A stretch of DNA of 64,000 bases from Acorus gramineus (lineage: Eukaryota > Streptophyta > Magnoliopsida > Acorales > Acoraceae): the NCBI GenBank assembly GCA_030737835.1, contig CM060856.1, forward strand, positions 3,946,781 through 4,010,780, in the 5' to 3' direction. How positions within the stretch are numbered: position 1 is the stretch's first letter; each line of letters starts with the position of its first letter. This document shows positions 11,006 through 21,800 of the stretch, piece after piece. The position numbers and the translations under genes were made by a program. The notes below the pieces were generated by a model. It saw only the letters and a list, made by a program, of their open reading frames with translations, did no database searches and was not told the DNA's origin.

Positions 11006-11801
11006 AGGCTGTTGGTCACCCTTGGTCCACCGATAGTCTCTCCTCCACTCCGTAGGCCGCCTGGTCTACTCCCACATTCAGCACAGTCCGTCCTAAATCA
11101 GGAGGTGCCTACTGATGGGAGCCCTCTGTCAGGAAGGCCTGTCTAACGCTGGGGTAGTCTCTACCGGATCCAACGAAGGGAACAGAACAGCCTACCCATC
11201 GCATATGATCCACTTGGATCCGCAGACGGCACATTATAACAACACTAATGTTCTGAATTCCTCAGAACCCACCAGGGCGCATAACTACGATGCGGGGAAC
11301 ATGCATAAGGTTATAACAAGGTGGAATATCGTTGGGGAAAGAAACTCGGGAGGGCAGCGTTAGTTCCCGTTATAGGACACCCGACAACCAAACAAGGAAC
11401 ACGGTGTACCCTAACCCGGGTCTCACCGCTGTCCTCGCAAGGCCCCTCCCCTATAATATTCACTATAACATGCATTGTAAACAAATACTAGCATTTAATC
11501 AAATAAATAAACTAGTAGGGCACATGCATCGGCCGGGCTTCCTAACATGGAACCAGGGGACATGCTGCATGGCTCATACACATATCCTAAGGGTGCAAGT
11601 CCCTAACATGCAAAGTCTAGGGTAACATGCATTCTACAATTTAATCATGCTCGCATGATATACATATCATTGCAGGTTAATATTTATCCATGACGCCCCA
11701 GGAGAGGTCGGTATACGCCCAAATGCGTATGACCCCTCTCTACTGGGTTGGATTGTCCCACTCACCGGTATCTGGGTCGTCGCGCGACCGTCCGTCTAGA
11801 T

Positions 11802-13027
11802 CTGCAAGACAGACATTCAATATGGTGAGAAACCACACAATTTATACATAGAAATGCCTAGAAATACCCAAAACTCGGATAAGCATGCATACGGGCTCGC
11901 ACGCATGCGAGTACGCACGTACGCACGCGAGTCCGAGTGCCCCGACACCTACCCGAACCCTCGGGCAGCCATTCGCATGGCCCCCTGCATGCGCACGCAC
12001 GAATGCGCACGCACGCACACACCCCGGCACCATCGGCGCACTGCCGCGCGCTTGCCCGCGAGCCCAGACGCGCACCCGCACGCATGCGCACGCTCGCGCG
12101 CGCCCACGTGCACCGCGCGTCCAGCCCGCGCCCCTCGCGCAGCACCCCGCGCACTGCCCCAGCACGCCCCAGCGCGCCCCAGCGCGCCCCAGCACGCGCA
12201 CGCACGCGCATGCACGCGCGCGCGCGCACTGGTTCCCTGCCCAGCGCCCAGGCGCACTGCCCAGGCGCACTGGCCGCGCCCCGCGCGCACCCGCGCGTAC
12301 CCGCGCGCACTCCCGCGCACACCCCCGCTCGCGCCAGAACCCGCGCGCACCCGCGCGCCCGCACCCGCGCGCGACTACGCCCGCCAGCGCCCCTGCCCTG
12401 CTCGCCTGCGCGCCCAGCCAGCTCGCCCGGCCTGCCAGCGCGCACAGCCACTGCCCGCAGCCAGCCTGCACCGCACACCTCCCTCTGCACCCCCCGAGCG
12501 CACGCCCGCGCGCACTCCCGCGCACACCCCCGCTCGCGCCAGAACCCGCGCGCACCCGCGCGCGACTACGCCCGCCAGCGCCCCTGCCCTGCTCGCCTGC
12601 GCGCCCAGCCAGCTCGCCCGGCCTGCCAGCGCGCACAGCCACTGCCCGCAGCCAGCCTGCACCGCACACCTCCCTCTGCACCCCCCGAGCGCACGCCCGC
12701 GCGCGCACCCGCGCTCGCGCGCCCAGCAAACTGGTGCCCTGCTCCCAGCCTACCCAGCTAGCCCTGCCTGCCTAGCACCCGACTAGCCCTGCACGCCCAG
12801 CACCAGGCACGCCCTGCCAGCGGCCCTGCCTGCTGCGCCTGCTGCTGCTGCCCTGCCATCCTGCCCGAGCCCGAGCTCCTCTACCACCCACCTCCGACCA
12901 CCACCACAGCCTCCGACCGCTTCCCACAGCCCTCCGACGGCCACCCACCGCCGCCAACCGCCTCCCAACCACAAAATCACCCCCCTAGCATACATCTATG
13001 CAAGAAAAAGAGGGAAAGGGGGCTTAC
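11802..13027 (-). other. Candidate intron containing a GC-rich alternating block, 5' LTR copy
   Basis: Donor-like CTTG|GTAAGC at 13027 and acceptor-like TGTCTTGCAG ending at 11802 bound 1226 bp. Because this is the promoter-proximal LTR of the element, this is the copy whose splicing would affect gag mRNA. Confidence 0.5.
12302..12720. repeat. Tandem duplication, about 206-bp period, in the GC-rich block
   Basis: The segment running from CGCGCGCACTCCCGCGCACA to a CCCCGAGCGCACGCCCG block occurs twice in succession here and once in the partner LTR (about 5825-6025). Since paired LTRs are identical at insertion, a change occurred in one of them after insertion. Confidence 0.8.
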
Positions 13028-13615
13028 CAAGGGGAGGAGGGGAAGTCCGGTGGCTCTCCGCGCGCCGAAACCTTTCTCAAAGGCTCTCCTACGCCCCGAT
13101 CTACCTCCACCGCTGAGATGGCTCAAATCAGGGACGAAGAGAGGGCGGACGGACGGGCAAAACTCGTCGGAATTGGGATTTGAAAACACCGGAGTGTAGA
13201 TCGGAACCCGATCTACACTTCCTATGTTTTAGGTTTTAATTTTTGAGGGGTCTAGGGGGCTCAAAACCAAGAAAAACGGAGGAGAGGAGAGAGAGAGAGC
13301 AAGTCGTAGGGATGATGAATAGTAAAAAGATATTTTTGATTCCTTTCATATAATGCGCGACTTAAACCCGGATACGCCCCGGAACTGCGAAATTTTTGCA
13401 AACGATGCCAGAATTCGATGAAATTTTCATGAGTGGCTTAAAATGGTACCAGGACACATAATATGCAGTTAGATTTTCAATCGGAGTCCTCTAGCTCAGA
13501 CGATAGCTAACAGTCTGAAATTATGCGGTTCCGATCGAAAAACCTTAAAAATTTTAAAACTGCTAGAAATGCTCCAACGGTTACCAGCAAGCTAAAAAGT
13601 GACACATATATAACA

Positions 13616-14097
13616 TTACCCTTCATGCTTCATGAGATTTGGATGACAACCCTAACCAAAAACTATTTAAAGGGGTTTTACCAAAATTACAGAATGACCC
13701 CTCAAGTATTCTGGGTTGACAACTAGGTCCCTATCCGATTTACCGACGGATCCCTATCCAATTTACCGACAGGTGCCTGAAGGCTATTAAAAGGTATTAT
13801 GGATTCACAACTAGATCCTTGGGCCCAATAACTTGACACAAAATCTTAAAAACTTAATTTCCCGAACTCTGAATCTCACCAAATTTCAACCAAAATTTTT
13901 TGAGACTATAAAGATCTCTGAAAAAATATAAAATAAATATTTCAACATGAATTTATAATTATTATAATTATAAATCAAATTGAACCCATTTGGTCCACTG
14001 CCAAAACTGAAAAAAATGAAATAACTTAATTTCAATTAAAATTTTCATTATATATTTAAAACAAATATATAATGTTAAAAAATACAGAAATGTTACA
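13616..14097 (-). repeat. Gypsy LTR arm, minus orientation, outer part
   Basis: In minus sense it starts TGTAACATTTCTGTATTTTT at 14097, directly after a polypurine tract, so 14097 is a genuine LTR start. It is the reverse complement of 2386-2870 and was separated from 3310-3639 by the insertion of the young element. Confidence 0.85.
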
Positions 14098-14112
14098 TTC
14101 TTTCCCCTTTAA
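14098..14112 (-). other. Polypurine tract adjoining the 14097 LTR
   Basis: The minus-strand reading is TTAAAGGGGAAAGAA followed by TGTAACA. The upstream context (ATTTCTTTAAAGGGGAAAGAA-like, after CGAAGAC) is typical of the 3' end of plant chromovirus pol. Confidence 0.85.
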
Positions 14113-15444
14113 AGAAATTTAGTCTTCGAAATTTAAGGGAGAAACACAAAATAAAAGACATACAACATCCAATAATAACAAAACAATCATCCTTCATACA
14201 TTCAAACAATAAAAGTATGAGTCAGTTAATGAATCTAACACATTCCTGGAAATTACAACAAATACAAACAATGGTATAAGAATCCATCTTATACGTTATA
14301 ACAATCGAACAAACATGTGTATAAATAAAACCACCGAAATTCTAACTTATATCAAAACAAGCAACATACAATGACAACACAACAAAACAATCATATAAGC
14401 TTGGTCCACAATGCTTCCGCTGTGCCACTCTGATATACAGTGACCCAAACCATAAGCGGATTAACTTATACAACACAGACAAGGACAACAAAACATTCAC
14501 AATAACTACTGTATAGGCCAAGCCCAATTACGCCCCACACAATAGGTGATTTCACTTATACAATACAAACAAGAGCAACAATACATATAAATTGCACACA
14601 ATCATTTGTATAAGTCAGGCCTACCCATGTTCCATTCCACAGGTAATCCAACTTATACGATACAAGCAATGACAAGAAAACAAATTAAGAAAAACAATTT
14701 TCATCCAAATTGTACAAGTCAAGTCCATTTACTTCTCATACCATAAATGGTCCAACTTGTACAACACAAAAGGGGCAATTATGATGCTAATGACACTAAT
14801 GACATTCCTACATTAGGAATAAAAATTAATTTACCACAATGCGCATTCATGAATTTTATGTGTCATTCACATCACCATTAGAAACATAAATAACATTCTC
14901 GAATGTCGCAAATGCTTAGCCACACATAACATTGAAAACATATCTCAACCTCTTTGGTGCGCCTTCCAACGTGCGCTTAATCCACCAAAATTTCGCTATA
15001 ACAAAAACAAACAAACTGTTAGAATGCAAACCCTATATGCAATGCATCCTAAAACGCTCTAAGCCTATTCTAGGCTTCAAAGGAAATTCTCCTATAGGCC
15101 GTCTTAAGATCCAAAAAGATAACTAAACATAAAAGATTACCCTAAGCTCCATAATCAAAACTCTAGGGTAACCAAAATAGCCCAACCAAATTTTTCTATA
15201 GGATATCAAATCTTAATCTCCTTAGGTCATTCGAGCTTAGACCCTAAACTCAACTGGTCAACTAAGAGTTGAACCTACGCTCTGATATCACTCTATATCA
15301 GAGCCAAATAAAAATACATCTACTCCATAACTCCATAGGATAATTAAGCCTAAGCTTACAGAGAATCGTAAACCTAAGCTTTAAGCCAACTAATATATCC
15401 ATAACCTACAATCCGAGGGTTGAACCTAGGCTCTGATACTACTC
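14113..15444 (-). other. Non-coding internal region of the composite element
   Basis: No reading frame of a known family is seen in about 1.3 kb. 14420-14790 holds about four degenerate repeats of roughly 100-115 bp, each with a GTATAAGTCA-like block followed by a TCCAACTTATAC-like block. Near the right edge a primer-like GTATCAGAGCC (minus reading) occurs at about 15431-15441, next to the LTR edge at 15445; a second copy of the same junction lies at 15268-15305 and forms a small inverted repeat (GCTCTGATATCA/TATCAGAGC). The region resembles a large retrotransposon derivative without genes. Confidence 0.6.
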
Positions 15445-15936
15445 TATAACGCCCTAGGCTTACACAACAAGAAATTGTCCACTTTGCCCCTAAATGGGCT
15501 CACGGCTTTAAAACGCGTCTTGGTGTGTAAGAGCTGTGCTCACATATAAGCACAGACTATCTCCTCCCATTAGGCGATGTGGGACTAAATACCTTCACCC
15601 AATCCATGGGCCTATTGGAACTCTTGGGCCTGGGCTAGGCGTCACAATCACCCCCCTTAAGACGCCACAAGTCCTCGTGTGGGGCCACCCACACCCACCA
15701 TCACGTAATGGACAGGCTCTGATACCAATTGTAATGCCCCAAGCTTACACAGCAAGAAATTATCCGCTTTGCCTCTAAATGGCTCACGGCTTTAAAACGC
15801 GTCTTGGTGTGTAAGAGTTGTGCTCACATATAAGCACAGACTATCTTCTCCCATTAGGCGATGTGGAACTAAACACCCTCACCTTCACCCAATCCATGGG
15901 CCTCTTGGGACTCTTGGGCCTGAGTCAGACGTCACA
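15445..15936 (-). mobile_element. TRIM (miniature LTR retrotransposon)
   Basis: Two similar repeats of 202 and 207 bp (15445-15646 and 15730-15936) act as LTRs. In minus sense each begins TGTGACG; they end GCGTTATA and GCATTACA. Between them are only 83 bp, with a primer site ATTGGTATCAGAGCC (about 15715-15729) at one end and a polypurine tract TTAAGGGGGGTGAT (15647-15660) at the other. This is the full signal set of a TRIM with no coding capacity. Its LTRs carry the TAGTCCCACATCG motif seen in many plant TRIMs. The right edge coincides with the TATTG duplication; the left LTR also borders a second primer-like site. Confidence 0.8.
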
Positions 15937-16304
15937 TATTGATCCTGTTTATTTTGAGCCTGATAATACTGTAGTGGTTAGAATGTTACAGCAAATAGTT
16001 AACAGTTAATAGATCTTAGAGAGAGGAAACTACACCACAGAGTAATCAACAACAGGTTAATATGCCACAAGCCTCAGCTCCTGATCCCTTCTACTTAGGA
16101 GATCCACTCGTCTGAATTTTCCGAACAGAAGACGTATAAATTATTTATCACTAACCGATGTAGGAGAACGTAAATGCTATTTTGAGGCATGTCAAGTAGA
16201 GGATGCTAGCAAGTGGGAGATTGTTATGAAAGATGAGATGAAGTCACTCATCTCTAACCAAATGTGGGAGCTAGTTGATCAATTACCCATAAAGAAAAAG
16301 GCTC
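15937..16304 (+). pseudogene. Ty1/copia pol remnant, integrase-to-RT linker
   Basis: Continuation of the copia element after the composite insertion. It reads DPVYFEPD at the start and, near 16140-16304, an EACQVEDASKWEIVMKDEMK-like motif that marks the start of copia RT, then MWELVDQLP and KKKAL. It stops at the solo LTR inserted at 16305. Confidence 0.85.
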
Positions 16305-17555
16305 TGTAGATCAATTTTGACCGTCCAAATAGACGACAATATTTTAAGTAATATTTAGAAATGACCACATTTGGAAGATCATAGAGAAAACTTCCTTAAA
16401 AATAAAACTGGGAAACCCTAGTCTAAAAACCTTAGGAATTTCTAAGGCTAGACAAGGGCGGCTACTTGGGAGTAGTCTTCCTATCTTGGATGGCTAGTTT
16501 CAACTAGCCACTCCTCTAACCGACCCCAAACCACTTCCCTTATATGGGACATAAAGCAGCATTTAATGCTGATGATTGCGGCGGTTTGTTCCCTTTAGCC
16601 GACCCATCTTGGCCAGTTCAACCCTAGTAGTTGACCCAAGCCACCGTTTGTCAGAGATGGGACATTTGGCAGGTCATCATAGGGGCGGCTACATCAAAGT
16701 AACCACCCCTCACTAGGCGGCTAGTTTCAACTAGCCGTCCCCTCCTGGACAATGTCAGAAGAACAAAAATCTAATGGGGGCCAAATCAAACACCCTATTA
16801 TCCATTTTGATCTATTTTCCATTGGACATTCCCCTGCCTCTCTTTTAATATAAATAGGGGGTGCCCAAGACATTTCTAAAACATCCCAAAAATCAAATCA
16901 GCGTATCCATTTCATTCCCAAGCCATACTCACAAGCCCACACCCCCTCCCCCTACTTGAAACCCTAGAGAGAAAGAGAGAAAGAAAACCCATTTCCAAGC
17001 AAAATCCACTCTCCAAAAAACCTCTCCAAAACCCTGGTCAAACCTAGTTTAACTTCAGCCAAACCCTAACCCATTTCCTACCCAGGTTCTACCCAAATTG
17101 AACTAGGCACCAGGCGGCTACTCCTAACTAGCCGTCCCCCTCTAGGCGGCTAAATATAACTAGCCCACCCTGTCTTTTAACCCCTTTGTCAAGTTCCCAA
17201 AACAGAAAAGGATTCCCTGTTTTTCACCTTTATGTGCGGTAGGCCCGTATCTCAGAGCGGAGAATCCACAATCCCCCCACGAAGGCGATCAATTGTAACA
17301 CCCAACTTTTCCTGCTTTTCAAGAAAGCAGGTGGCAATCACAACCACCCTTGAATCCTCCTGAGGAGATATCGGGCCCCTCAGTAAGGAACCACACCCCT
17401 TTCCCCCTTTCTGAGAGACGATCCAGTCGGGCCCGTAGGGCGCAATCGGATCCGAATCCCCGGGAAACCCCCACACACGCAAAAAAGTCCATCGTTTTTG
17501 GAAGCCTCTCAACAACCGGGAAGCAACACCCAGCCCCCGAAAAATGATACCAACA
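16305..17555 (-). mobile_element. Solo LTR in the copia RT (family shared with 61758-63418)
   Basis: The 1251-bp insertion starts TGTAGATC and ends ACCAACA on plus, flanked by GGCTC (16300-16304 and 17556-17560). Removing it restores the copia reading KKAL-HNHW. In minus sense it matches the LTR at 61758-63418 at both ends. It carries repeated CGGCTA...TAGCCG inverted motifs, for example at 16717-16742, 17111-17139 and 17143-17168. No internal retroelement sequence remains, so it is a solo LTR. Confidence 0.88.
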
Positions 17556-18331
17556 GGCTCTACACAACCACTGGATGTATTGAGACAAAGAGGAGCAGGA
17601 TGGTTCCAAGAGTTACAAGGCGACATCGGTGGTCAAAGGCTTTTAGTAGAGTTAGGGAATTGACTACACCGATATTTTTTTACCAATTGTGAAACTGACT
17701 ACCATTATGTCAGTTTTAAGCGCTATTGCATACGAGGGCTTACATTTTGAGCAATTACATGTTAAAACTGTTTTTTTACATGGTGACTTAGTGGTGGAGA
17801 TATACATGCAGCAACAAGAGGGTTTCTTAGTGAAGGGTCAGGAAAAACACATGTGCAGGTTGAAGATGAGCTTTTGTGTCCTAAAACAGGCTCCAAGATA
17901 GTGGTACGAGAAGTTCGATGGCTTTATGCAGAGAACTGGCTATAACAAATGTAACGCTAATCATTGCTACTACTTCAAGAGCTTTGATTCCAGTTATATT
18001 ATTTTGTTATTTTATATTGATGACATGTTAGTGGCTGGTTCAGATATGAATGAAATAAGTAATTTGAAAAGCCAATTATCAACTGAGTTTGATATGAAAG
18101 ATTTGGGTTCAGTGAAGAAGATTATTGGGATGAGGATCACGAGGGAGAAGCAGATAGGTACTTTGCAATTGTTTCAGGCTGAATACATTGATCGTATTTT
18201 ACAGGGTTTAGCATGTTTGATGCTAAGGCAGTAAGCACACCTTTGACCGATCATTTCAAACTGTCCATGGATCAAAGTCCCAAAATGGAGGAGGCGAGAA
18301 TCTTCATGGCAAATGTTTCATATGCCTTAGA
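17556..18331 (+). pseudogene. Ty1/copia reverse transcriptase remnant
   Basis: The frame resumes with DGSKSYKA and continues through VKLTTIMSVLS, QLHVKTVFLHGDL (first catalytic aspartate region is altered to KTVF), EIYMQQQEGF and the RT catalytic box YIDDML at 18013-18030. LGSVKKIIGMRI and FDAKAVSTPL near 18200-18240 lead toward RNase H. Stops and a frame change near 18210 disrupt it. It is cut at 18331 by a solo LTR. Confidence 0.9.
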
Positions 18332-20899
18332 TGTCACGCCCCAGGGTGGCCGTCCCCGAGACGTGGCAAATATATATAATATCAGCAGTCTATACAGGAG
18401 ATCAATAAAATACTTAAACAACATCAAAAATGACAACACAGACAATAAGGTGGCTGACATAATATATACAAATAGCGGAAGCTTAAACGACTGAGTCTGT
18501 AATTCAAAGACATATTACAGACCCGATACATAATCAACTGTCCTGTGAGAGCCAATATACACAACGACATCCAAATACAAGTATGTGCCCAAGCACGGAA
18601 TACAATACATACAATCAAGAAGGGGATGCTGATGGCCTCTCACTCACAGAACGTGACGCTGCTCCGCTACTGCTGATGTGCCTCGGGGAGCTCCTCCTTC
18701 AGATCCGACTCAGATATAACTGGAGAAAAATATATGCGAGGGGTGAGCCACACGCTCAGTGAATAGCACAACCCATGCATCAAAATTCATATTAACCTTA
18801 TATAATTTATAGCCCCTAACACGGGAGCAACTACACATTCTAGTGGGTCGTTTCATCGCCAACCCACCTCCCCCCTCACCCTCACCCTTTACTGGGGGTG
18901 ACATGGGCCTCTTGGGGCATACTAGACCGCTCTCCACCCCTGGTCCACCCGTAGCCTCTCCCACACTCTGTAGCCTCCACCTGGTATACTCCCACTATCA
19001 GTACAGTCTGACGCATCGGAGGTACCTACGGACGGGAGCCCTCTGTCAGGCCAGCCAACGCCGGGGAGTCCCCACATCGGATCCAACCAAAAGGAGTAGA
19101 CAACCTACTCACACGGATACGATCCTCTTGGATCCGTCGACACCGATTTGTAACTCTACTAATGTCATGAATTCTCCAGAATTCCTCTAGGGCGCATAAC
19201 TAAGATGCGGGGAGACATATATTATAACAACGAGGTTATAATATTCTCTAAGGCATGCTTGTAACTATATGCTCTCATTTTGATTTAATTAGATTAAACT
19301 AGATGGGAACATGCATAGTTCGGGGCTTTCCAATCAAAGGACATGGTGACTAGGCATGCATAGGCCTCTATACATGATATATGGGTGCATATCCCTAGCA
19401 TACAAGGTCTAAGGTGGTATGGATACAACATATTTATCATGCATGCATAGCTTTTACATCTATTATAAGTTAATACATAATTATGGTGCCCCAGGGGAGG
19501 GCAATGCACGCCTACGTGCATCGAACGCCTCCCTACTGGGTTGGATTGTCCCACTCACCGAAACCCGGGTCGCTGCGTGACTGTCCGTCAAGATCTGCAA
19601 GACATGGGCATTCAATATGGTGAGTAAACTACACAAATACATAAGAAATTTACTAGAAATACCCAATACTCGGACAAGCATGCATACGGGCCTGCACGCA
19701 CGCGAGCACAAACGCGAGTCCGAGTGCCCCGACACCCTCCCGAACCCTCGGGCAGCCACACGCATGACCCCCCGCACGTGCACCCACGAACGTGCACGCC
19801 CGCACGCGCCCCTGCACCCCTGGCGCACTACCGCGCCCCTGCCTGCGCGCCCAGACGCGCCGCGCGCACCTCGCGCCCAGCCTGCGCGTACCCGCCCGCA
19901 CTGCACGCCCACGCAGCTCCCCGCGAGCATGCCCACGCGTACGCGGGCGCGCCCGCCAGCGCGCCCGTCTGCGTGCACCAGGGCCTGTCTGCGCGCGTGG
20001 ATGCGCGTGCACGCGCGCGGATGACTCCGCACGCGCGCCCGAGCCCCTTCCACCCCCTTCTCATCCCTCCCACACCCCCCCTAACACCCATGCATACCCA
20101 ATTACACACCCTAAACAAGCATAGGGAGGAGAATGACTTACCCAAAGAGAGGAAGAAAAAGGGAGGGAACTCGGGTGCCCTTCGCGCACCAAATCGCCGC
20201 CACCAAGGCCACCAACACCTCAGCCACTTCTCAGCCCTAAAAATGGCTGAAACAGGGGTTATGAGAAGCCATGAGAGGGAGGTCAACAAAGGGGAAGACT
20301 AAACAAAGACCATGGAGAGGTAGATCCAACCCTTACCTTTCTTTCTCCCTTCTAGGGTTTCCTTGTTCTTTTCCTTCTACTAGCTCTAATGGGGGAAATA
20401 AAGAAGAGGAGATGAAGATGGGTTGAGTGAGAGAGAGAGATGAAGAGAGAAGATGAAGGGGACGCCCACTTGGGTACACACACACACACACTCACACACT
20501 TAGAAAAATTAGGGTTTTTGGTGTTTGACTTTGAGTCAACCCAACCACACAAACAAACAAAACCATTTGACCAAGTCAATGGTCAAACTTGACTTGGTCA
20601 AAGTCCTCTTTGACTTGGTCAAGTCTCCTTTTGACATTCCCACTCGATCAAAACCCGGATACGATTCGAAACTGTGAAATTCTGAAACGTTACCAGAATT
20701 TGATGAAATTTTCGTGGGTAGTTTGAAATGGCACCAGGACACTTAATGTGCAGTTAGATTTTCAATTGGAGTTCTCAAGCTCATGATGATAGCTAAAAGT
20801 TCAAAATTTTAGCGGTTCCGATAAAAAAAAGAAATAGTTGAAAAACTGCCAGAATGTTCCAAAGGTGACCAGAAGGCTAAAAGTGACACGTATATAACA
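18332..20899 (-). mobile_element. Solo LTR of the long-LTR gypsy group
   Basis: The insertion is 2568 bp, flanked by TTAGA (18327-18331 and 20900-20904). Plus ends are TGTCACGCC and TATATAACA. It has the group's layout in minus sense: candidate short intron 20336-20247 (GTAAGG to TTTCAG), donor-like TTTGG|GTAAGT at 20141, GC-rich block 19680-20045, acceptor-like TGTCTTGCAG ending at 19595, a 36-nt segment, then GTGAGTGGG. Plain (CA)n lies near 20476-20510. No internal region or second LTR remains. Confidence 0.92.
19595..20141 (-). other. Candidate LTR intron with GC-rich block, shortest copy
   Basis: 547 bp between donor-like TTTGG|GTAAGT and acceptor-like TGTCTTGCAG. It is the shortest of the set; the difference is almost all in the GC-rich block, while the flanking signals are unchanged. 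Confidence 0.5.
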
Positions 20900-21560
20900 T
20901 TAGAGATTGTAAGTTTGATGTATGCCATGGTTAGCACGAGATCGGATATAACTTAGGCAGTGGGAGCTATGAGGAGATTCATGTCAGATCCACCAAACAA
21001 CACTAGGAAGCAGTAAAGTGGATACTGAGATACTTGTGAGGTACTCCTGACAGATGCTTATGCTTTAGTAGGGGTCAGTTGAGGTTTACAAAGATTTTTA
21101 GATGTAGATTTTGCTGGCGAGGTCGATCAAAGGGGAACTACTGGTTATGCCTTTATAGTATGTGCTACTGCTGTTAGTTGGATTTCACGAATATAGAAGA
21201 CTACTGCTTTATGCACTACAAAGGTAGAGTATATAGCTGTGACAGAGGCTAGCAAAGAGATAATTTGGTTACAGGGCTTGTTCATAGAGCTGAGATTCAG
21301 ACGGAGGAAGAATGCTTTGCATAGTGATAGTCAAAGCGCAATACACTTGACGAAGAATTCAACATTTCACTCGACGACTAAGCACATAGGACTTCATTAT
21401 CATTTTACCACCACGCTTTTGGATGATAGGAGTCTATTGCTTGCAAAGGTTCAGGATAGCAAGAATACAATAGACATGTTGACTAAGATAGTGACTACAG
21501 AGAAACTGAGCTGTCGCAACTTCAGTTGGTCTTCCAGCTTGGGGACAAGGATGAATACAC
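20900..21560 (+). pseudogene. Ty1/copia RNase H remnant
   Basis: The reading resumes as EIVSLMYAMVSTRSDIT and MRRFMSDPPN, then the copia RNase H: a DVDFAGEVDQRGTTGYAF motif near 21105-21160, TKVEYIAVTEASKEIIWLQG near 21220-21275, HSDSQSAIHLTKN near 21318-21358 and TKHIGLHYHF near 21378. Part is still open from 21239. Several stops before that point show decay. Confidence 0.9.
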
Positions 21561-21610
21561 CATATTATAGATTGATCATTTGATAGAAGTTATTCACTTT
21601 TAGTTCAGTA

Positions 21611-21800
21611 TCCAACTGGGATATTGTTATATACTATGGAGCCTGATGATGTGCGTATATAGTCGGACGTGGGTCAAGCTCTGATGTGCTTTGTGAACGT
21701 AAGTAAGATTTACTGAACCACGTAATTCTTTTTATCTTTCATTCTATTTGTTTGTTATTTCTTTAATTGATTGCATCCCAAAATCCAGAATCTGTAACAG
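21611..21800 (+). repeat. Probable copia polypurine tract and 3' LTR remnant
   Basis: CAACTGGGATAT (21611-21622) stands where copia elements have AAGTGGGAGAT, followed by TGTTATATACTATGG, a plausible LTR start. GATTTACTGAACCACGTAAT near 21709 resembles the end of copia LTRs. There is no partner LTR in the window to define its end. Confidence 0.5.

Larger units (their letters stand above)
3640..13615 (-). mobile_element. Ty3/gypsy chromovirus-like LTR retrotransposon, structurally complete, pol largely missing
   Basis: The element has two long LTRs (3640-7001 and 10120-13615), a primer site (10101-10113), a polypurine tract (7002-7014) and a 5-bp duplication TTACC (3635-3639 and 13616-13620). 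The primer site, tract and gag all show minus-strand sense. The internal region is only 3.1 kb: a gag frame, LTR-like debris, an RT fragment and an integrase/chromodomain tail. By eye, about ten differences separate the first 1.7 kb of the two LTRs (roughly 0.6 percent), so the insertion looks young. It could not supply its own reverse transcriptase or integrase and probably moved with proteins from a partner. A Del/Tekay-type lineage is likely. Confidence 0.92.
10120..13615 (-). repeat. 5' LTR of the 3640-13615 element
   Basis: At 3496 bp, this LTR is longer than its partner mainly because of an extra copy of a roughly 206-bp GC-rich unit (about 12302-12720). It has the same layout: donor-like site at 13027, GC-rich block 11870-12860, acceptor-like site ending at 11802, tandem repeats at 10675-11005. 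It would drive transcription toward gag on the minus strand. Confidence 0.93.
2386..15936. mobile_element. Composite retroelement insertion in the copia element
   Basis: Everything between the two TATTG copies is foreign to the copia element. The left edge is a gypsy LTR start (TGTAACGTTTCTG) and the right edge is the end of a TRIM LTR (GACGTCACA), so the termini do not belong to the same LTR. Between them lie two gypsy LTR arms in inverted orientation (itself interrupted by the 3640-13615 element), a polypurine tract at 14098, about 1.3 kb of non-coding internal sequence, and two TRIM LTRs with primer sites. It is best read as a rearranged product of at least two elements. Confidence 0.7.

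Noticed and set aside
17252-17626. 124-codon minus-strand frame
   Set aside because: It crosses the boundary of the solo LTR at 17555 and the target duplication into copia sequence, so it is accidental.
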